From: Atherinomorus stipes
Lineage: Eukaryota; Chordata; Actinopteri; Atheriniformes; Atherinidae
Direction: 5' to 3'
Length of the DNA stretch: 64,000 bases
Assembly: GCA_023101725.1 (NCBI GenBank)
Contig: JALJCO010000054.1
Location: forward strand, 444,501 to 508,500
Shown: one piece after another, positions 1 to 12,957 of the stretch
Layout of the letters: every line of letters begins with the position of its first letter
Position numbering within the stretch: the stretch's first letter is position 1
Position numbers and translations under genes: made by a program
The notes under the pieces: model-generated
The model's input: the letters and a program-made list of their open reading frames with translations, nothing else
What the model was told of the DNA's origin: nothing
The model's database searches: none

Positions 1-627
1 CAAAGTTGGGAGCATGGAATTGTCCAAAATGTCTTGGTATGCGGAAGCATTCAGAGTTCCTTTCATTGGAACTAGTGGCGGCGTGCTTTACACCGCTGCA
101 TCCCACGCTTTCCATTGCAGTTGGTGATGTATGGATGGATGCAGCTGCTCAAACATGGAAACTCATTCCATGATGTTCTCTGCACACTGTTCTTGAGCTG
201 ATCTGAAGGCCACATGAAGTTTGGAGGTCTGTAGTGATTAACTCTGAAGAAAGTTGGCGACCTCTTCGCACTATGCGCTTCAGCATCCGCTGACCCCGCT
301 CCGTCAGTTTACGTGGCCTAACACTTCATAGCTGAGTTGCCTATCATTCCCAAACACTTCCATTTTCTTATAATACAGCTGACTGTGGAATATTAATGAG
401 TGAGGAAATATCCCAACTGTATTTGTTGCACAGGTGGCATCCTATCACAGTTTTCCATGCTGGAATTCCCTGAGCCCCTGAGAGCGATCCATTCTTTCAC
501 AAACGTTTGTGAAAACAGTCTGCACGCCTATAGGTGCTTCATTTATGCACCTGTGGCCATGGAAGTGATTGGAACACGATTCCTATGATTTGCATGGGTG
601 AGCAAATACTTTTGGCAGTATAGTGTA
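1..627 (-). mobile_element. Tc1/mariner-type transposon relic, 5' part of transposase, cut by window edge
   Basis: The plus strand reads as the reverse complement of a very common fish Tc1-like element. It ends near 601-627 in a terminal repeat ending at a TA dinucleotide (TTTGGCAGTATAGTGTA), and has a transposase start codon on the minus strand at 490-492 followed by the N-terminal helix-turn-helix part of the gene. The frame is broken early in the gene. At about 70-77 the text jumps from the middle of the transposase to a more N-terminal section, so a central block is deleted. Catalytic DDE residues are therefore missing or outside the window. It is an immobile relic. The superfamily call comes from recalled similarity to fish Tc1 copies; the exact family name is not assigned. 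Confidence 0.85.
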
Positions 628-3600
628 TCAAGAAATTAAGACTATTATATATTGTTATCATTATTATATATTATTAAAATTATTATTAAATTACTACTAC
701 TGCTACTACTGCTACTACTAAGATGTTAACTACCACTATGCAACACACTGTCCCAACAGAACCTGGACAAAATTGGAGAATTTGAAAATTTCCTCCAATG
801 ATTTTTCCAAATATGTTCATATGCAGTATGTTTTGAGAAATTTGACAAAATAAAAAGTAAAATGAAACAGGAGGAAATGAGCATGTTTTTTTTTAGAGAT
901 AAATTATTTGGCAAAAAAAGGTATCCCATACCTGGCCCTGTCTGTTGGCTGTCCTCTCTGTCGATGCAGGAATGGTGTGCAGACTCATAAGCCAAGGGAC
1001 ACTGCAGACAAAGGAAGGAAAACCCAGAATCAACATGTGGATACTGCTGTTAGGATTAGATGGACTTTGATCATGACCATCACCTGTGAATGCATCCTAA
1101 TATTACAATAACACATCACTCGGCAAGAATGTGATTCAGTAGTTTGCTCAAAAGTAAAACATGAATGGCAAAGCTGTATTCTAGCATCTTATAACTTCTT
1201 ATACAGATGTTTATTTTGATTCAAGTAGGCAACACAAACATGTTAAAATTAGAATATATCAACACCATTTTCAAATAACTACTGATATAATGAGAAGTTG
1301 CATGTGAGAATTGATATTTTCATTGCCTTTCGACTTGCATTTGGTCTGAATGACATGTAACAGAATAGTAATTCAAGCAATTACACTTCACTATAACAGC
1401 ACTGCACAGAGCAAACAACTGCTGATGAGCTGCTCTTTTTCAGTTCACAGCTTCAAAGTGTGCTGCACCTCTGCCTTCACTGCACTCAGTGAGGTCACAG
1501 TGGGCATCAGCTGGAGGAAAGCACTCGCCATGACTCCACTAACCTGGGGCTGGATTTATAATCTGTTATCCCCACTGTAGTGTCAGTCATTATCAACTCA
1601 CTTTATTACTGTTTCCTCTTCTACAGTACTTGCAGATTTCAAATTACTGTCAGCCTGCATCCAGTCCTGTATGCAGCTCACAAAGGACAACCTCACCTTT
1701 CTCACCGCATAAAGATAAGGAATCATGGAGATTTAATCTCTCAATTACACCATGTTACTAGGTAACAGAAACATTATTTTTAATGTGGTTATTTTCTTAT
1801 TTATGTGAACCTGCCAAGAAATGAAACTCTATTCAGAAAATTTGTCCTCATTCATTATAAGCTACTTTTTTTTTTTAAGTTACAGGAAAATGATTTTAAA
1901 GAATAGAAAAGGAAATGAATGACATGAACAATGAAATTACAATTTTGACTTGCAGGGAATAAAATCTCTAAACATGAGCTGGTTGAAAACTCATCTCTGT
2001 CTTAATATTTCATTTAAAAAAATAACCAGAGACTTATGTAAAAGCCAAAAAGGAGCTTCTCTTGTTGGCATTTAAAATAGTTTATCCATATGCAGTAAAA
2101 TACATGGGAATAAAAAAACACTATTGTTCATGTGATAAAATGTAAGGGTTGTAAAGTAAGATGAGGAAAAGTTATCCGCGGTGTAAAAATTCATTAATGC
2201 GCAGCCGAAGCTCAACTATAAAAATGTAATTACCTTGGCCTGCTGACCCTGGATCAATGTAAATGTACCATCAATAGATAGACTGCCCAACTCTACATTT
2301 AAAATTCAGTTCACTTGAGAATTTTATGTCTTTTCTTTTTTTTTTTTTTCAATTATTCTCAGTGATTAAAGAGAGAGCATCAAGCATCTTTTAAGAGCTA
2401 ATGGGCAGATCTTCTGAGCTCTTCCCCCAAATTATAATCACAGTTACAAAAAATGATGGATGAAGAATAATCTTAGACACCTGCTGCCAAGACTCGACTC
2501 TCACCACTGTGTGAGTTTGCAAGCTTCTGTACATGTACATGGGAGTCAACACTACCAGTGAAGAAGCAACATGTGACATGCTGGAGGCTCCTGAAGATCC
2601 TCCACAGATCGCTATACTGTTGCTCATGAAATAAAACCAAAACAACTGTTCCATTGGTCAGCCCAGGCATGATTCACAGTTCCCCATCACTTCTACAATC
2701 TAAAGTCTGGGAAATGGAGGGAAGTAAATTTGATAGAAATTTGGCCATTTGTAAGGTCTGAAGTAAAAATGTCTTGCATTATAAAGACAAAGATATTAAA
2801 GGCTTCTATTCAGAGACAACTTAGTTGTGATTTGTCTTGAAATGAAAGGTAATTACATCAAATACACTAAAATCAAACATAAAAATGTTCTGCCATATGT
2901 AATAACTAAAATCCTAAAATTTTTCCTAAAATCCTCTGGCTTAGCTAGAAATTCATGTAGCTTTTTAAAAAGAGAGAAAAAGAAAGAACAATAATTCAAT
3001 TGATAATATTTTATAAATGGAGTGGTCAATTTCACATTTAATTTGATAACATTAAATCTAAGTTTTGACATTGACTTAATGTATTAAGTTTAGCCACTTC
3101 AAAACAATTTTTTTGAGTCAGATGAGGAAGTACTCTGTTAGTGGACCTCTGTGTCCAGGTCTATTACAGTCAACATCACCATTTTTTTATTGCACTCCAG
3201 TGAGACATATCAGTCTTAATCACAATTTATTGCACCCAGGTTAAGCCAGGAAGTATTGTTCTCAAACACAGTGGAGCTGATACACACATTATCTAAGTTT
3301 TGGCACTTTAGCTCCTAACATTTTACTGATGAAAATGTTGGGTTTTTTTGTTTTTTTTAAACAGATACACAAACACTGGGGGTTTTGCACATTATCTCGA
3401 TATAGTAAGTGCCCGGTGTAGCATAATGTTTATTTTAGTACATCTTTATAAATGTCTTACGAATTTAAGAGATGGTACATAACTTTGCTCCACTTTTACA
3501 TGTTGCATCTCCTAAAACACAAATACACACATGTAAAAACGATGCCTGTGCTGGGTGTTTGAACACATTAGTCTGGGTTTCCTCATCAAAGCAATACTGA

Positions 3601-5233
3601 CAACTATACCGACTCTCGCTTGCTGTATGTCAGTTCTGTCCTCTCTGATGAACCATTTAACACAGCTAGACAGCTAAATCTGTCCCCTGCAAAAGCTTCT
3701 AATGACTGCTAGAAACAATCTATCACCTCTTCTTCTCAGAAAACTGATCCTTAATAAAGAGGACACTAACCAACCTCTGCACTCGCATATGCAAAAACCA
3801 AAGTAAACTATTTCCATTGATCAGAATGAGCAGAAGCCACACTTGGCATTTGGAAATTTCAATAAGTGTGGTTGTGTATAATGAAGGGTCTCAACAATGA
3901 GCCCAGGGCCACAGCTGTGAAAGGAGTCCCACTATAATTGCAGGCAGAGGTCAGCATGGGGCTGATGGCTCTTTGATGATTAGAATATGTAAGGAGATCA
4001 GATCAAAGGTGGCTGGAGTCTCTTTCTTGTTCCCACCGAGTGTTTTTGTAGAGTTTGTGGGATATTCATGTGCAACAGTCACCCAAGCAATGACAACATG
4101 ATCAAACAAGTGCCTCTTACCCCACCGCAAACACACAAACAAGCACAATGTATGTAAGCTGAAACAGCAAGACATGCATACGATGTAGGTAGCATGAACA
4201 AGAACTTCATCTCGAGTGAGCCCTCCCTGATGTTTGTCACATCCCTTCCCTCGTTCTTCCCCTCATTCTTTACAAGAGAAACAACACACAGAGGGGGATA
4301 TGTACTGTGACAACGCACACACGCACACACAAGCCAACGCATTCATCAAGGAGACATGGGCAGATTGTCAGTGACACTCTGGAGCCTAGCAGGGAACCTC
4401 CCTGCACCAGCAACAAGGGTGGGCTAAACTGAAAGCCAGTCAGGCGTGTACAAGCCCTCGGTCAATTATATAAGACAGTGATTCACATACATACATATAT
4501 ACACATATAAATGCACACAATTACACACAGTACAACAGTTAGTCAAGAGAAGGCAAGAGCTACAAGTCTTAGGTGGCCTTGCACTGCAACACTGTGGTGA
4601 AAGGAAACCACAATGCTCTTCTTTGCACATAAGAATCATCATAAAAGTTCTTTCTTTACTAGTTAATTCCCACGGGCTCTACAGTGCACATTCACTCAAC
4701 AAAACCCTCCAGTAGGAATGTACAGAAAACTGAGTGAAATAGGAGTACCTACAACTTTGCTTCTGGCGTAGCGGCATCCCATTTGGATGACACAATCCTC
4801 AGTTTATTGTCAAACTCTAAGGAAAAATACTCTCTGTGTTTCTCTTTCTCTGCGCTGATTGTGTGAGCCACAACTGAAGCTAATCTAGTGGCATTGAGTG
4901 AGATTAGAGTAAAGAAGGAGGGTGCTGACTGCAAGAAAGCACCAGTCAGGAAATTTGGGTTTTTGTCACATATGGATTTCAGGTTTGGCTGCAAAAATCC
5001 AACAAAAAGCTGTTTGTCCGTCAGCTTGACATGTTAGAAACTGTTTCAGTATTAGCAGAGTAAAAATGTACTACAGACACGGACATTACACATACACACA
5101 TCCTGTAAATCCTCATTAGAGTTCACTTAAGTCTCCTCTGAGGACATGGGCAGTGCTAGTCTAATCCCAGCATAAGCAGGAGGCATCTGGCGCTCAGACA
5201 CTCGCTCTGTGCACTGTCACCCTAATAATTTAC
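628..5233. other. inpp4b intron downstream of the 5234-5345 exon; no exon recognised
   Basis: On the minus strand this follows the donor site of the last recognised inpp4b exon. I looked for the next part of the protein (the linker after the C2 domain and the conserved KLYRFPT-like block) and did not find it, so the intron probably runs out of the window to the left. The sequence is AT-rich and largely unique in appearance, with short homopolymers and a CA-rich patch near 4310-4335. One splice-like ORF at 4749-4988 is discussed in the findings. Confidence 0.6.
641..720. repeat. AT-rich tract followed by TAC/TGC trinucleotide microsatellite
   Basis: About 50 bases of ATT/TTA-rich sequence lead into an interrupted trinucleotide run at 691-720 (TAC units with two TGC interruptions). 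It lies just outside the Tc1 terminus. Confidence 0.85.
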
Positions 5234-5345
5234 CTTCTGTGAGGGTGTGTTCGTGGCAATGTGATCTACGTCAACCTCCTCCATCTCCCCCATCTTCAGA
5301 CGACTCACCACCACTGTCCCTGCTGCACACAGACCATCAGATGAC
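5234..5345 (-). CDS. inpp4b: inpp4b internal exon, C-terminal strand of C2 domain
   Basis: This is a 112-bp internal exon. On the minus strand it is preceded by ...CTCTTTAG and followed by GTAAATTATT. Its first base completes the Arg codon left open by the exon at 51395-51474, and the remaining 37 codons are open, including SSDGLCAAGTVVV and KMGEMEEVDVDHI and ending NTPSQK in phase 0. In vertebrate INPP4B, as recalled, the same position reads TSDGGKVVGTIEV, KMGEIEDGEADHI and ends QGQK, so position and residues match closely. INPP4B removes the 4-phosphate of PI(3,4)P2, giving PI3P, and so restrains PI3K/Akt signalling; the C2 domain is the N-terminal lipid-binding module. The catalytic CX5R exon is not in the window. 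The INPP4A paralogue fits less well at this segment. Confidence 0.9.
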
Positions 5346-8300
5346 CTAAAGAAGAGACAGGAGCAGAGAAAAGTGGTTTTATTCAGTGTTCTTCGTTTAA
5401 TCAGTCCAACAACAAAAAAAAGGCTGCACAGATAAATTATCTGTACCTCAGGCTGCTACCTCGCAACAGGCTTGAAAAAAGTAATCTTCATGTCAAGTCC
5501 CGTCCCCCCCCCCCAAACTCTCCAAACCTAATAAGCTTACATTCAGCTTTAAACAGGTCGTAAAATTATAATTCAACAGCCGTATCAGGATATGGATGCT
5601 TGCAATATGACAGTTTCTTCCCCTGACAGATCTTGCAGAAGAGTCTGCATGCAGAATAAAGCTGAGCTTTCGCCACTGGGAAGTTGACAGGGGTGATGGA
5701 AAGAACAATTTGTCCAACTGTTCAAATGGCGGCCTAATAACCCACGCTATGTGCCGCAACAGGGACAAAATTGATACTAAACTTCTCCAATAAAACAGCC
5801 CGACCGATCACTTTCCCAATCATGAAGCTTTGATTAAGGAGCTGATAGAAAATCTATAGTATTGGCAGCAAGACAGCTGCTTTAAAATGAAGAAAAATGG
5901 TCCCTCGACATGGCGGGAGCTAGTCTGATCACCTTAAAAGACCCATCCCTAATGTGCTCAATTCCACTCCAGCTGGAGAAAATATTGGATGTTGTGTGCC
6001 AGCCAATGGTCGAGGGGGGTGGGGGGTGGATGACACACCACTGCCTGAGGAGGAGAAAATGTAAGGATGGTGATGGAAGCAGAAAGGATGCTTTCAAGGC
6101 CAATCCATCTTTGAGAGAAACATGGAAGAAAATTTTAAATACACACAAGAGAAAAGAGGGAAGGGAAGGAATTGATGTGAGTGAACAGAGGAGAGGAATA
6201 GTGGGTGCAGACGGAGGAAGATGGAGGGAAGAGTCTCTGCAGTGGGACACTGGGAGCTTCAGTTAGTGCTTAATGTCTTACAGCAGTCTCCAAGCAGAGA
6301 AAATAACATTGGCTGCTTTATAAATCTAATCATTGTCCCTTGCCAGACACCTGTCTCGGTGTTTACTCCGCTGCTCCTCTTCTTGTTTCCTCCCATTCCT
6401 CATCATGCCCACCCCATACCTTCCACCCACCTCCTCCCCTTTTTGTGCAACTGAGGACTGGAACACGGAGAGAGAAAGTCACCCTGACTTTGAGCAAACA
6501 GTGTGTACTGACAGTGGCCTACGCATAATCGAGGAAATGGAGATTAACATGCATCACATTCAGTGACAGTCCTCCCAAGGCAAACCACAGGGGTTACAGT
6601 GGCCCTCTATTCTTTAGATTACTCTGCCACAATCCACTAATGAAACTCTCCACTCAAACAGACTGGAGACTTGGTTAGAATTGCTTTAAGATAATTGACT
6701 TATAATATGTCTTTGAGAGATATAAACATCAACTCAGCACCAGTTCTAATAAGATCTTTATATATTGTCTGTGAGGAAGCCATCTACAGTACGGCACACT
6801 TAATAGAGTTGAGATGATTTGATTCAGCTCCATATTTACTCTGCAGGCTTACAGTACAAACACTGCAAAACAAGTAAAAAAAGACAGACATGCTGACAAA
6901 ATACCTGGTCAGCTGTGACAACTTGCTTTTTAATACAAGCTTACCTCAAAATAAACTTAAAGGATTTGATGAGAGCTGTAGTTAAAAAGAAGCTCTGCAC
7001 ACACTCCTCCACTTCCATATTTTCCACCTCCTCCTCAACCGCTCTTTCCGTCTGTTTGAGCTGGCACACAGACAAATCTGCAGATTGGTCTTTGCCTCAA
7101 AGCCCATCTTTTAAGAGAAAAAAAAATCTGATTGGCCCAGGATCTCTTTCATGACAACACTTAATCAGATGGCTTTGTTCAAGTGACAGCAATAATGTGC
7201 TTAAAATCTGCTGTGAACGTGACACAATTCAAAAATAATTAGTTATCTGGGAAGGGCCTCATCTTTAACAGTTATTCCCTTTTAAAAGCTTTCTCAGTTT
7301 GCAGATATGCAACATAGGAACATGTAATGCAATTTGTTTCAAATTACCAGTTTGTGCTGCAAGGCTTTGATGGTGGATCCATTCACACTGAAAACACACT
7401 GAAATATTACCATAGGCAATTATATACAAAAGCTAAATATCCAGTGAAAATCACCCAAATGATGTTTCATTATAAAACGTGAACTTTCCTACTTTTAAAA
7501 AGTGATTTAGTGAGTTATTTTTCGCTGCAGAATGAGCAGTATCATGCTCATTCACCTTGAAAATGTGTATAACGAAACAAAAGCCGAACACTATTTTACC
7601 AATGAATGCTGGCTCCTGAGGAAGTTGTCAGATCATGAGAAATGTACTGAAACATGATTTTCATAACCTCTAAAACAGCAAATTCACCAAGATATATGAC
7701 AAGTGTTGCAATGACATCCTGGGATCATTTCAAAGACCTACAGATAGGCACCTTCGCATTGCAACTGCAGTTTAAAAAGAACTCCAGCAGGGATGATGTT
7801 AAATGTAGTTTCTTTGAGATAAATGTGCTATTCTTCAAACTGCACCATCATAATTAGTTGGATCTATGTGGTATTTAGCAGAAACCTGAGCAACACAATG
7901 TGTTTTGTGTTTTCTACTGCAACATAATTACTGTTATTGTTTTAGTCTCTATTATCTGAAATACAGTCAATACAATAGTTATTGTGATTAGCTGGTGGCG
8001 GATGACAGATGGCGAGGGCTACTTCTCCCCCCACTTGAATGATGAAATGCGCAGTTGCACTCTGGTGTAACAGGCTTGCAGTGCTAAGTGTTGCCCTGTG
8101 CAGGATTTAGACACAGCCACATACTGTAATTTATTGGGTGCACCCTGTATGTGGTGTCTTTTGCAGTAAGAACAACCTGGCTCTAGTTTTTCCTCATTGT
8201 GCAATTACTCTGAACAAAGTAGAGGCGGCAAAAGGTTCAAAGGTCTATAGACTAATAATGAGGATGATGCTTGGAAACATTTTCACTGGAAGTGACAGAC

Positions 8301-11260
8301 AGCCTCAAGTGGATGAAAACAGCCACAGTCCAAGAAGCTGCAGGGGTATACAGGACAAAGCAAATGCACCTTTTTACATTCTGAACTAAAAGAAAGATTT
8401 GCACTGAAATACCAAGGTAAGAACAATTACACGCTTCAAAAAGGTCTGAGTTTAGCAGCCTGTGGGTGGGATGACTTCATCAAACAACTTCAAAGCAATC
8501 CTACTACTGTTATCGTCAGATGGTTTTCTCTGTGGAGAGTCACACAAAGGAAAACGCCCGTCAGCCACAGAAATAAAGCAAAACACCACTGGCTACTCCC
8601 CTTGCCTTTGCTGCAACTACAGTACAAGAGGCTGAAAATACCCGGAAGGATCCGAAAAAAAACTACACTGCTTTTTCTGCAGAGTTTGTCAAAAGAACAG
8701 ACATGAGAGAGGTGCATGTTGTTGGTGGGATGGGGGAGTGGACAGTGAAAATAGACAACCAGGATTATATGCAGACAGAACAAGTACAACCAATAGCCTT
8801 GAAGAGTAGCAGCAGAACTGTAGATGGGATTCTTGACCTATATAAAGCTGCATGGGTGCACTAAATATAGCACTGGCTAGTTTTCACTGAGGACAGATGT
8901 TAGGACACAAGACAGTATAATGAGGAAAGAAGCTGATTGGGACGTTGGGTGGGGATGAATGACACCATCATGTGACTCAGCGGTAACTGAACATTTTTTG
9001 CAACTTGAGAATTGACTCAATCAATAAGATTACTCTACAGGCATTGTTCACAGAGCTGGCCAGTATCGCCAGGGGACATTACACTGAGCACACTCAGAGT
9101 TTGACTTGTCTGGGCCACTTCAAGTATATTCTCAAAGAAAAAAACTGCCCTGGTTTCCGCTTGATGAAAGAGACTTCCAAAAAGGAGATATATTTAAAAT
9201 CAATGCAACACGGAGGACATATCCAGTTTGTAGAAATCAGTTTCACTCAAAAATGGAATACATTTTAGCAGCATGCTCGATACTTTAATGTCTGAAAGGT
9301 CAAGCAAGCATCAAATTTTCAATCAAAACAAGCTGATGTAACTGGAATACACCAGAGTGTGATGATCATGCAAATGAATTCAATGTGAGGAATAAAAAAC
9401 AAGTTTTCGTTCTGCAATACATCCGTAGCAAGCAGAATAGGAGCCAATGTCAGCACATGATGCCCACTTGCACACAGCTTTTGAGTTTTAATGCATCTTG
9501 TTTGCTACAGCTCCATCTTTCTTTTCCTCTCTTTCTCATGCGCACGCACCCACACACAGGCCTGTATTCTTGCATGACGAGATCTATCTTCACGCAACAT
9601 TTACCTTTATGTTAGCGCTGAAACGCTGTCAGAAACTGTCTGGGATAAGCTGTTCACAGAAGAAGCAAAGTGGAAAACATATCTAGAATGGATGTCTTTT
9701 CATCAGCCAATTACATTGATCCAGTCTGTGGCTCGAGAACAGAATGCAGCTGATGATTGTTGAGGGACGAAGTCCACACTGCACATTTCACAGTCGTTTC
9801 AGTAAGTCGGATAGGAAAGACTTAATGAGGAAGCAAAAGGAGCCCAGAGGAAATACCTCAGACTGCATTTGTGAGAAGATATCCATTGCCATGATGTCTT
9901 TGGACAGCAATTAGAAAAATATTTCAGATTGCGCTGCAAACAAAAAGGAGCTTATATTTTGGTACAGAGATTGTTAAAAACCGACTGTGGTGATAATTTC
10001 CCACGGATTACAGCTGATGGCAATTATTTTTGTTCCAAGCTGTTAGCATCATTATAGAAGCCATGAAAATACATTAGTAACAGTTATTGGTGAAATTTAA
10101 CAACAAAAACACATCTGGGATTTATTTCTTTTAAGTCAGAGGAAAAGGGCCACAAAAATCTAATAGACATTACGAGCATGCGTTTTTTGGGGGGCTATGA
10201 CTATGAGTCATAATGTTTATGGTTGAATCTGCAAAACCAATTGTATAAAAACTCAATTAAATTCAAAAGAATGAATAACCTTCATAGGTTATTCCATGTG
10301 CAGCCATCTCAGCTATGTATACTTTTAGTGTTAGCTAACCAAAGTATCATCCTCAAAAGTTACTTTTGTCCCAAACAGACACAAAGACCACAAGATCCTT
10401 TACTGCTGAGTTTTATCATATATTTCTAACTTTATTGTAATAACTTTAAGTTCTCCCAGAACTTTTATCTGTTGCTGTATAGCTTTGACATTAATTAGCA
10501 TTCGTTAGTTGACATCCAGTGTGCAGTGCACAACATAGGCTGGATTCTGTTACAGTGTTGGAGTTTGTAGTAGCTTTCTTTTATAATTGCAAGCTGTTTG
10601 GCACAGGTGCACCTGCACTTCTCAACAGACACACACAGACTGACACAGAGCCCAGTGGTACGAGTCAGCACAAATTGAAGAACACATGCCATAATGGTAT
10701 TGCTGGCTGTGAGCACCTTGATGATCCCCTTAAATTAAAAGATACACTCATATTTTTTTCCAAGTCTTTGCCAATATGTACAATAAAAAAGTTATTAGTG
10801 GCTGAAATCCTGTGAATATTAGTCACAAAGGAAAAAAACACATTTCGATGTGCATGACAGAGCACCCTGGACCCTGGAGAAAATGGATTCCTTTTCTGAA
10901 CTGAATATGGGACTCCAGCATTATTTATTACCTTTTTAGGCTGAAATTTCCTCTTTGTACTTTCATGGCCACTTGCTTTTTTGCTAAGCTGCATCTGAGA
11001 CACAATAATAATAACACAAGAGAAAAAATGTGGGCAAAGAACGCTGTTGGAAGGTTTGCACAGAACAGGAACTTTGGATTTCACACCCCATTATTTGCAC
11101 TGAAATTGCCTCTTGAAGAGACGATGAAGCAGCTAATAATTTTTTCAGTGGGCACATGTTTAAGTGCTGTTTTCAAATATGCTCTGAATTGTTATTACTA
11201 CATAATTGAAATTTGATTTGATAAAAGATAAACAACTGTAGGTAAGAGTTATCACTTCAT
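5346..11260. other. Intronic stretch without recognised elements
   Basis: The sequence is low-GC and non-repetitive in appearance. Short features only: a C11 run at 5504-5514, a G-rich patch near 6016-6028, and small A/T homopolymers. The open frames here are short and biased by simple composition; none has splice sites plus a recognisable motif. Confidence 0.6.
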
Positions 11261-11279
11261 TCAAGCAACATGCAGAAAT

Positions 11280-11830
11280 ACATGACAAGGTGTGTTGTCA
11301 ACACTTAAAAGTTGAATATGGAATACGGACAGAACAGCGACATCACGTGTGTCTAGGTTGAAGTTGCAACAGCAGAAAAACAACTCCAGCCGCTGGGATG
11401 CCAGGCTCACTGCCGATACGCAAGTGACCAACAGTCTGCAGCATGTCCAACTGGTAACACAGAGGAGTTTATAACTGACAGCTAACGTTAGCCATGTAAG
11501 CAAACAAGCTAGCTTACCGATCCAGGAGGAAAGTCGCCATTTCCGTGTTTTGACTCCGTGGAAAACGTATATGTAAGTCCATTTAGTGTAGTCTTCAACT
11601 AAATTTACTCCAGGTTTTGCTCTTCTCAGGTCACTCCTCCTCAGAAACAGATAACAATATCTCCAGGGCTCTGAAGCAGCTGCTTCACTCGTCCTCTCCA
11701 CAGTTTCCCCTGTTACAGCCTGACTGTGCCCAAAATATTGTTGCCACACAGAGATTGTATTTGGCAACCTGCAATGGCGGCGTGTATTGGCTTATAGACG
11801 TAAATATAATCCCATTATCGAACCCGTTAA
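11280..11830. other. Unclassified GC-elevated segment with gene-start-like features
   Basis: It differs from its AT-rich surroundings. It contains GCTAACGTTAGC-like sequence near 11481-11495, which is common in teleost gene starts and repeats, and a 168-codon minus-strand open frame (11261-11767) in which codons such as RRSDLRRAKPG precede a donor-like CG|GTAAGCTAGC near 11515-11522. I do not recognise the peptide. It may be an exon-like fragment carried by a dispersed repeat, or a chance frame. Confidence 0.25.
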
Positions 11831-11946
11831 AATTTATTTTATAATTATTTTTAGGCTAAATATAATTTTTCTAGGAAATGTTGTACTTTCATTCTGTACC
11901 CCCCCCCCTTTGTGGAGGTATTATTTTGTTCCATATTCAACCTTGA

Positions 11947-11982
11947 ATTACAGTAGTAGTTATTTTACAGTAGTAGTTATTT
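11947..11982. repeat. Short tandem duplication, 2 copies of about 18 bp
   Basis: The unit TTACAGTAGTAGTTATTT occurs twice, head to tail. Confidence 0.8.
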
Positions 11983-12359
11983 TTTCTTTACATCTGAATC
12001 TACGTCCATTTTGAATGTGAGCACTAATACTATCAAGATATGAGAAATCAAAAGGAATGTGTTCATGGTCTCAGCTGGATCTGCAGTATTCTCCTGTGTG
12101 CATACATTTCTTAGCACGAGGATGGCTGGCATACATTCAGTGAAAAGCTAAGTGCAGATCAATAACAATTAGATGAGCGTAGGTGCAGAATACTGTTGAG
12201 TGGGAGAGGGCAAGTGAAGCAGCGACACAGAGTGTACTGCATGTTCAGATGATGACCTTCATCACCACTCACTTAATAAACACCACATGATAAACTCCTA
12301 CAGTATGTGATAGGGAGAGGGTCAAAGTGAGCTAACATCATGAATTATAAACCAACCAA

Positions 12360-12800
12360 GAATAAAATTGAATCAAAAAATGATGGGGAAAAAAATGTTT
12401 AGTAACTTTAAGTAAACTGCTTTAAAGTGATACCGTGAAACTTTTGGCCACGAAGGGGAAAAAAACAGAAATTTAAAAAAGGGACCAAGAATGTCTAAAA
12501 AAAAAAAAATCACAGTATATGTTTGGAAAAAAAAGAAGCACAAATTAAAAAGAAGATTTTTAAATAATTAAGCAATAAATAAAAAAGCCGATCGTTACAT
12601 GATACAATGAGAGGGGGCGGGGTGCTGGGAGGAGGCAATAAAGGGTGGTAAGAGAGGAAGGGAGCACGGGGGGAAGAGAGATGCGAAAAGAGCTGTGAAT
12701 TGATTAGAAAAAACACAAAAAAAAATTAAAATAAAAAAAAAATTAAAAAAAAGTATAAAAAAATTTGGGAAAAATTTGGGTCAAAAGTTCCCCGGGGTCC
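12360..12800. repeat. Purine-skewed low-complexity segment
   Basis: The plus strand is overwhelmingly A and G for about 400 bases: A-runs, AAATTAAAA strings and a G-rich block at 12609-12675. No inverted ends or coding signal are seen. Such monotone strand bias in an otherwise normal intron is either a genuine low-complexity tract or an error-prone gap fill. Confidence 0.6.
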
Positions 12801-12957
12801 TTTAAGTATAATGAAAAACAAGAGAACAAATGAGAGAACTAGCACTTTTTGATATTTTTCAACAAACAGCTGACTTAATCCTTTTTAGACTCACTTACTG
12901 TTGATCTTTGACCTTAAATTGCTGGTGGAGGAGTATCAGCAAAGCCGCAGTCTCGTT

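Noticed and set aside
1..5233. Further inpp4b exons encoding the post-C2 linker
   Set aside because: Searched on the minus strand for the expected conserved residues; nothing convincing. The exons are probably left of the window.
5882..6250. 122-codon minus-strand ORF
   Set aside because: Low-complexity Ser/Leu/Pro translation of a purine-rich stretch; the opposite strand is equally open.
11261..11767. 168-codon minus-strand ORF as a gene
   Set aside because: The peptide is unfamiliar, and the latter part is Cys/Leu-rich, as expected for chance translation. Only a single donor-like site supports an exon.
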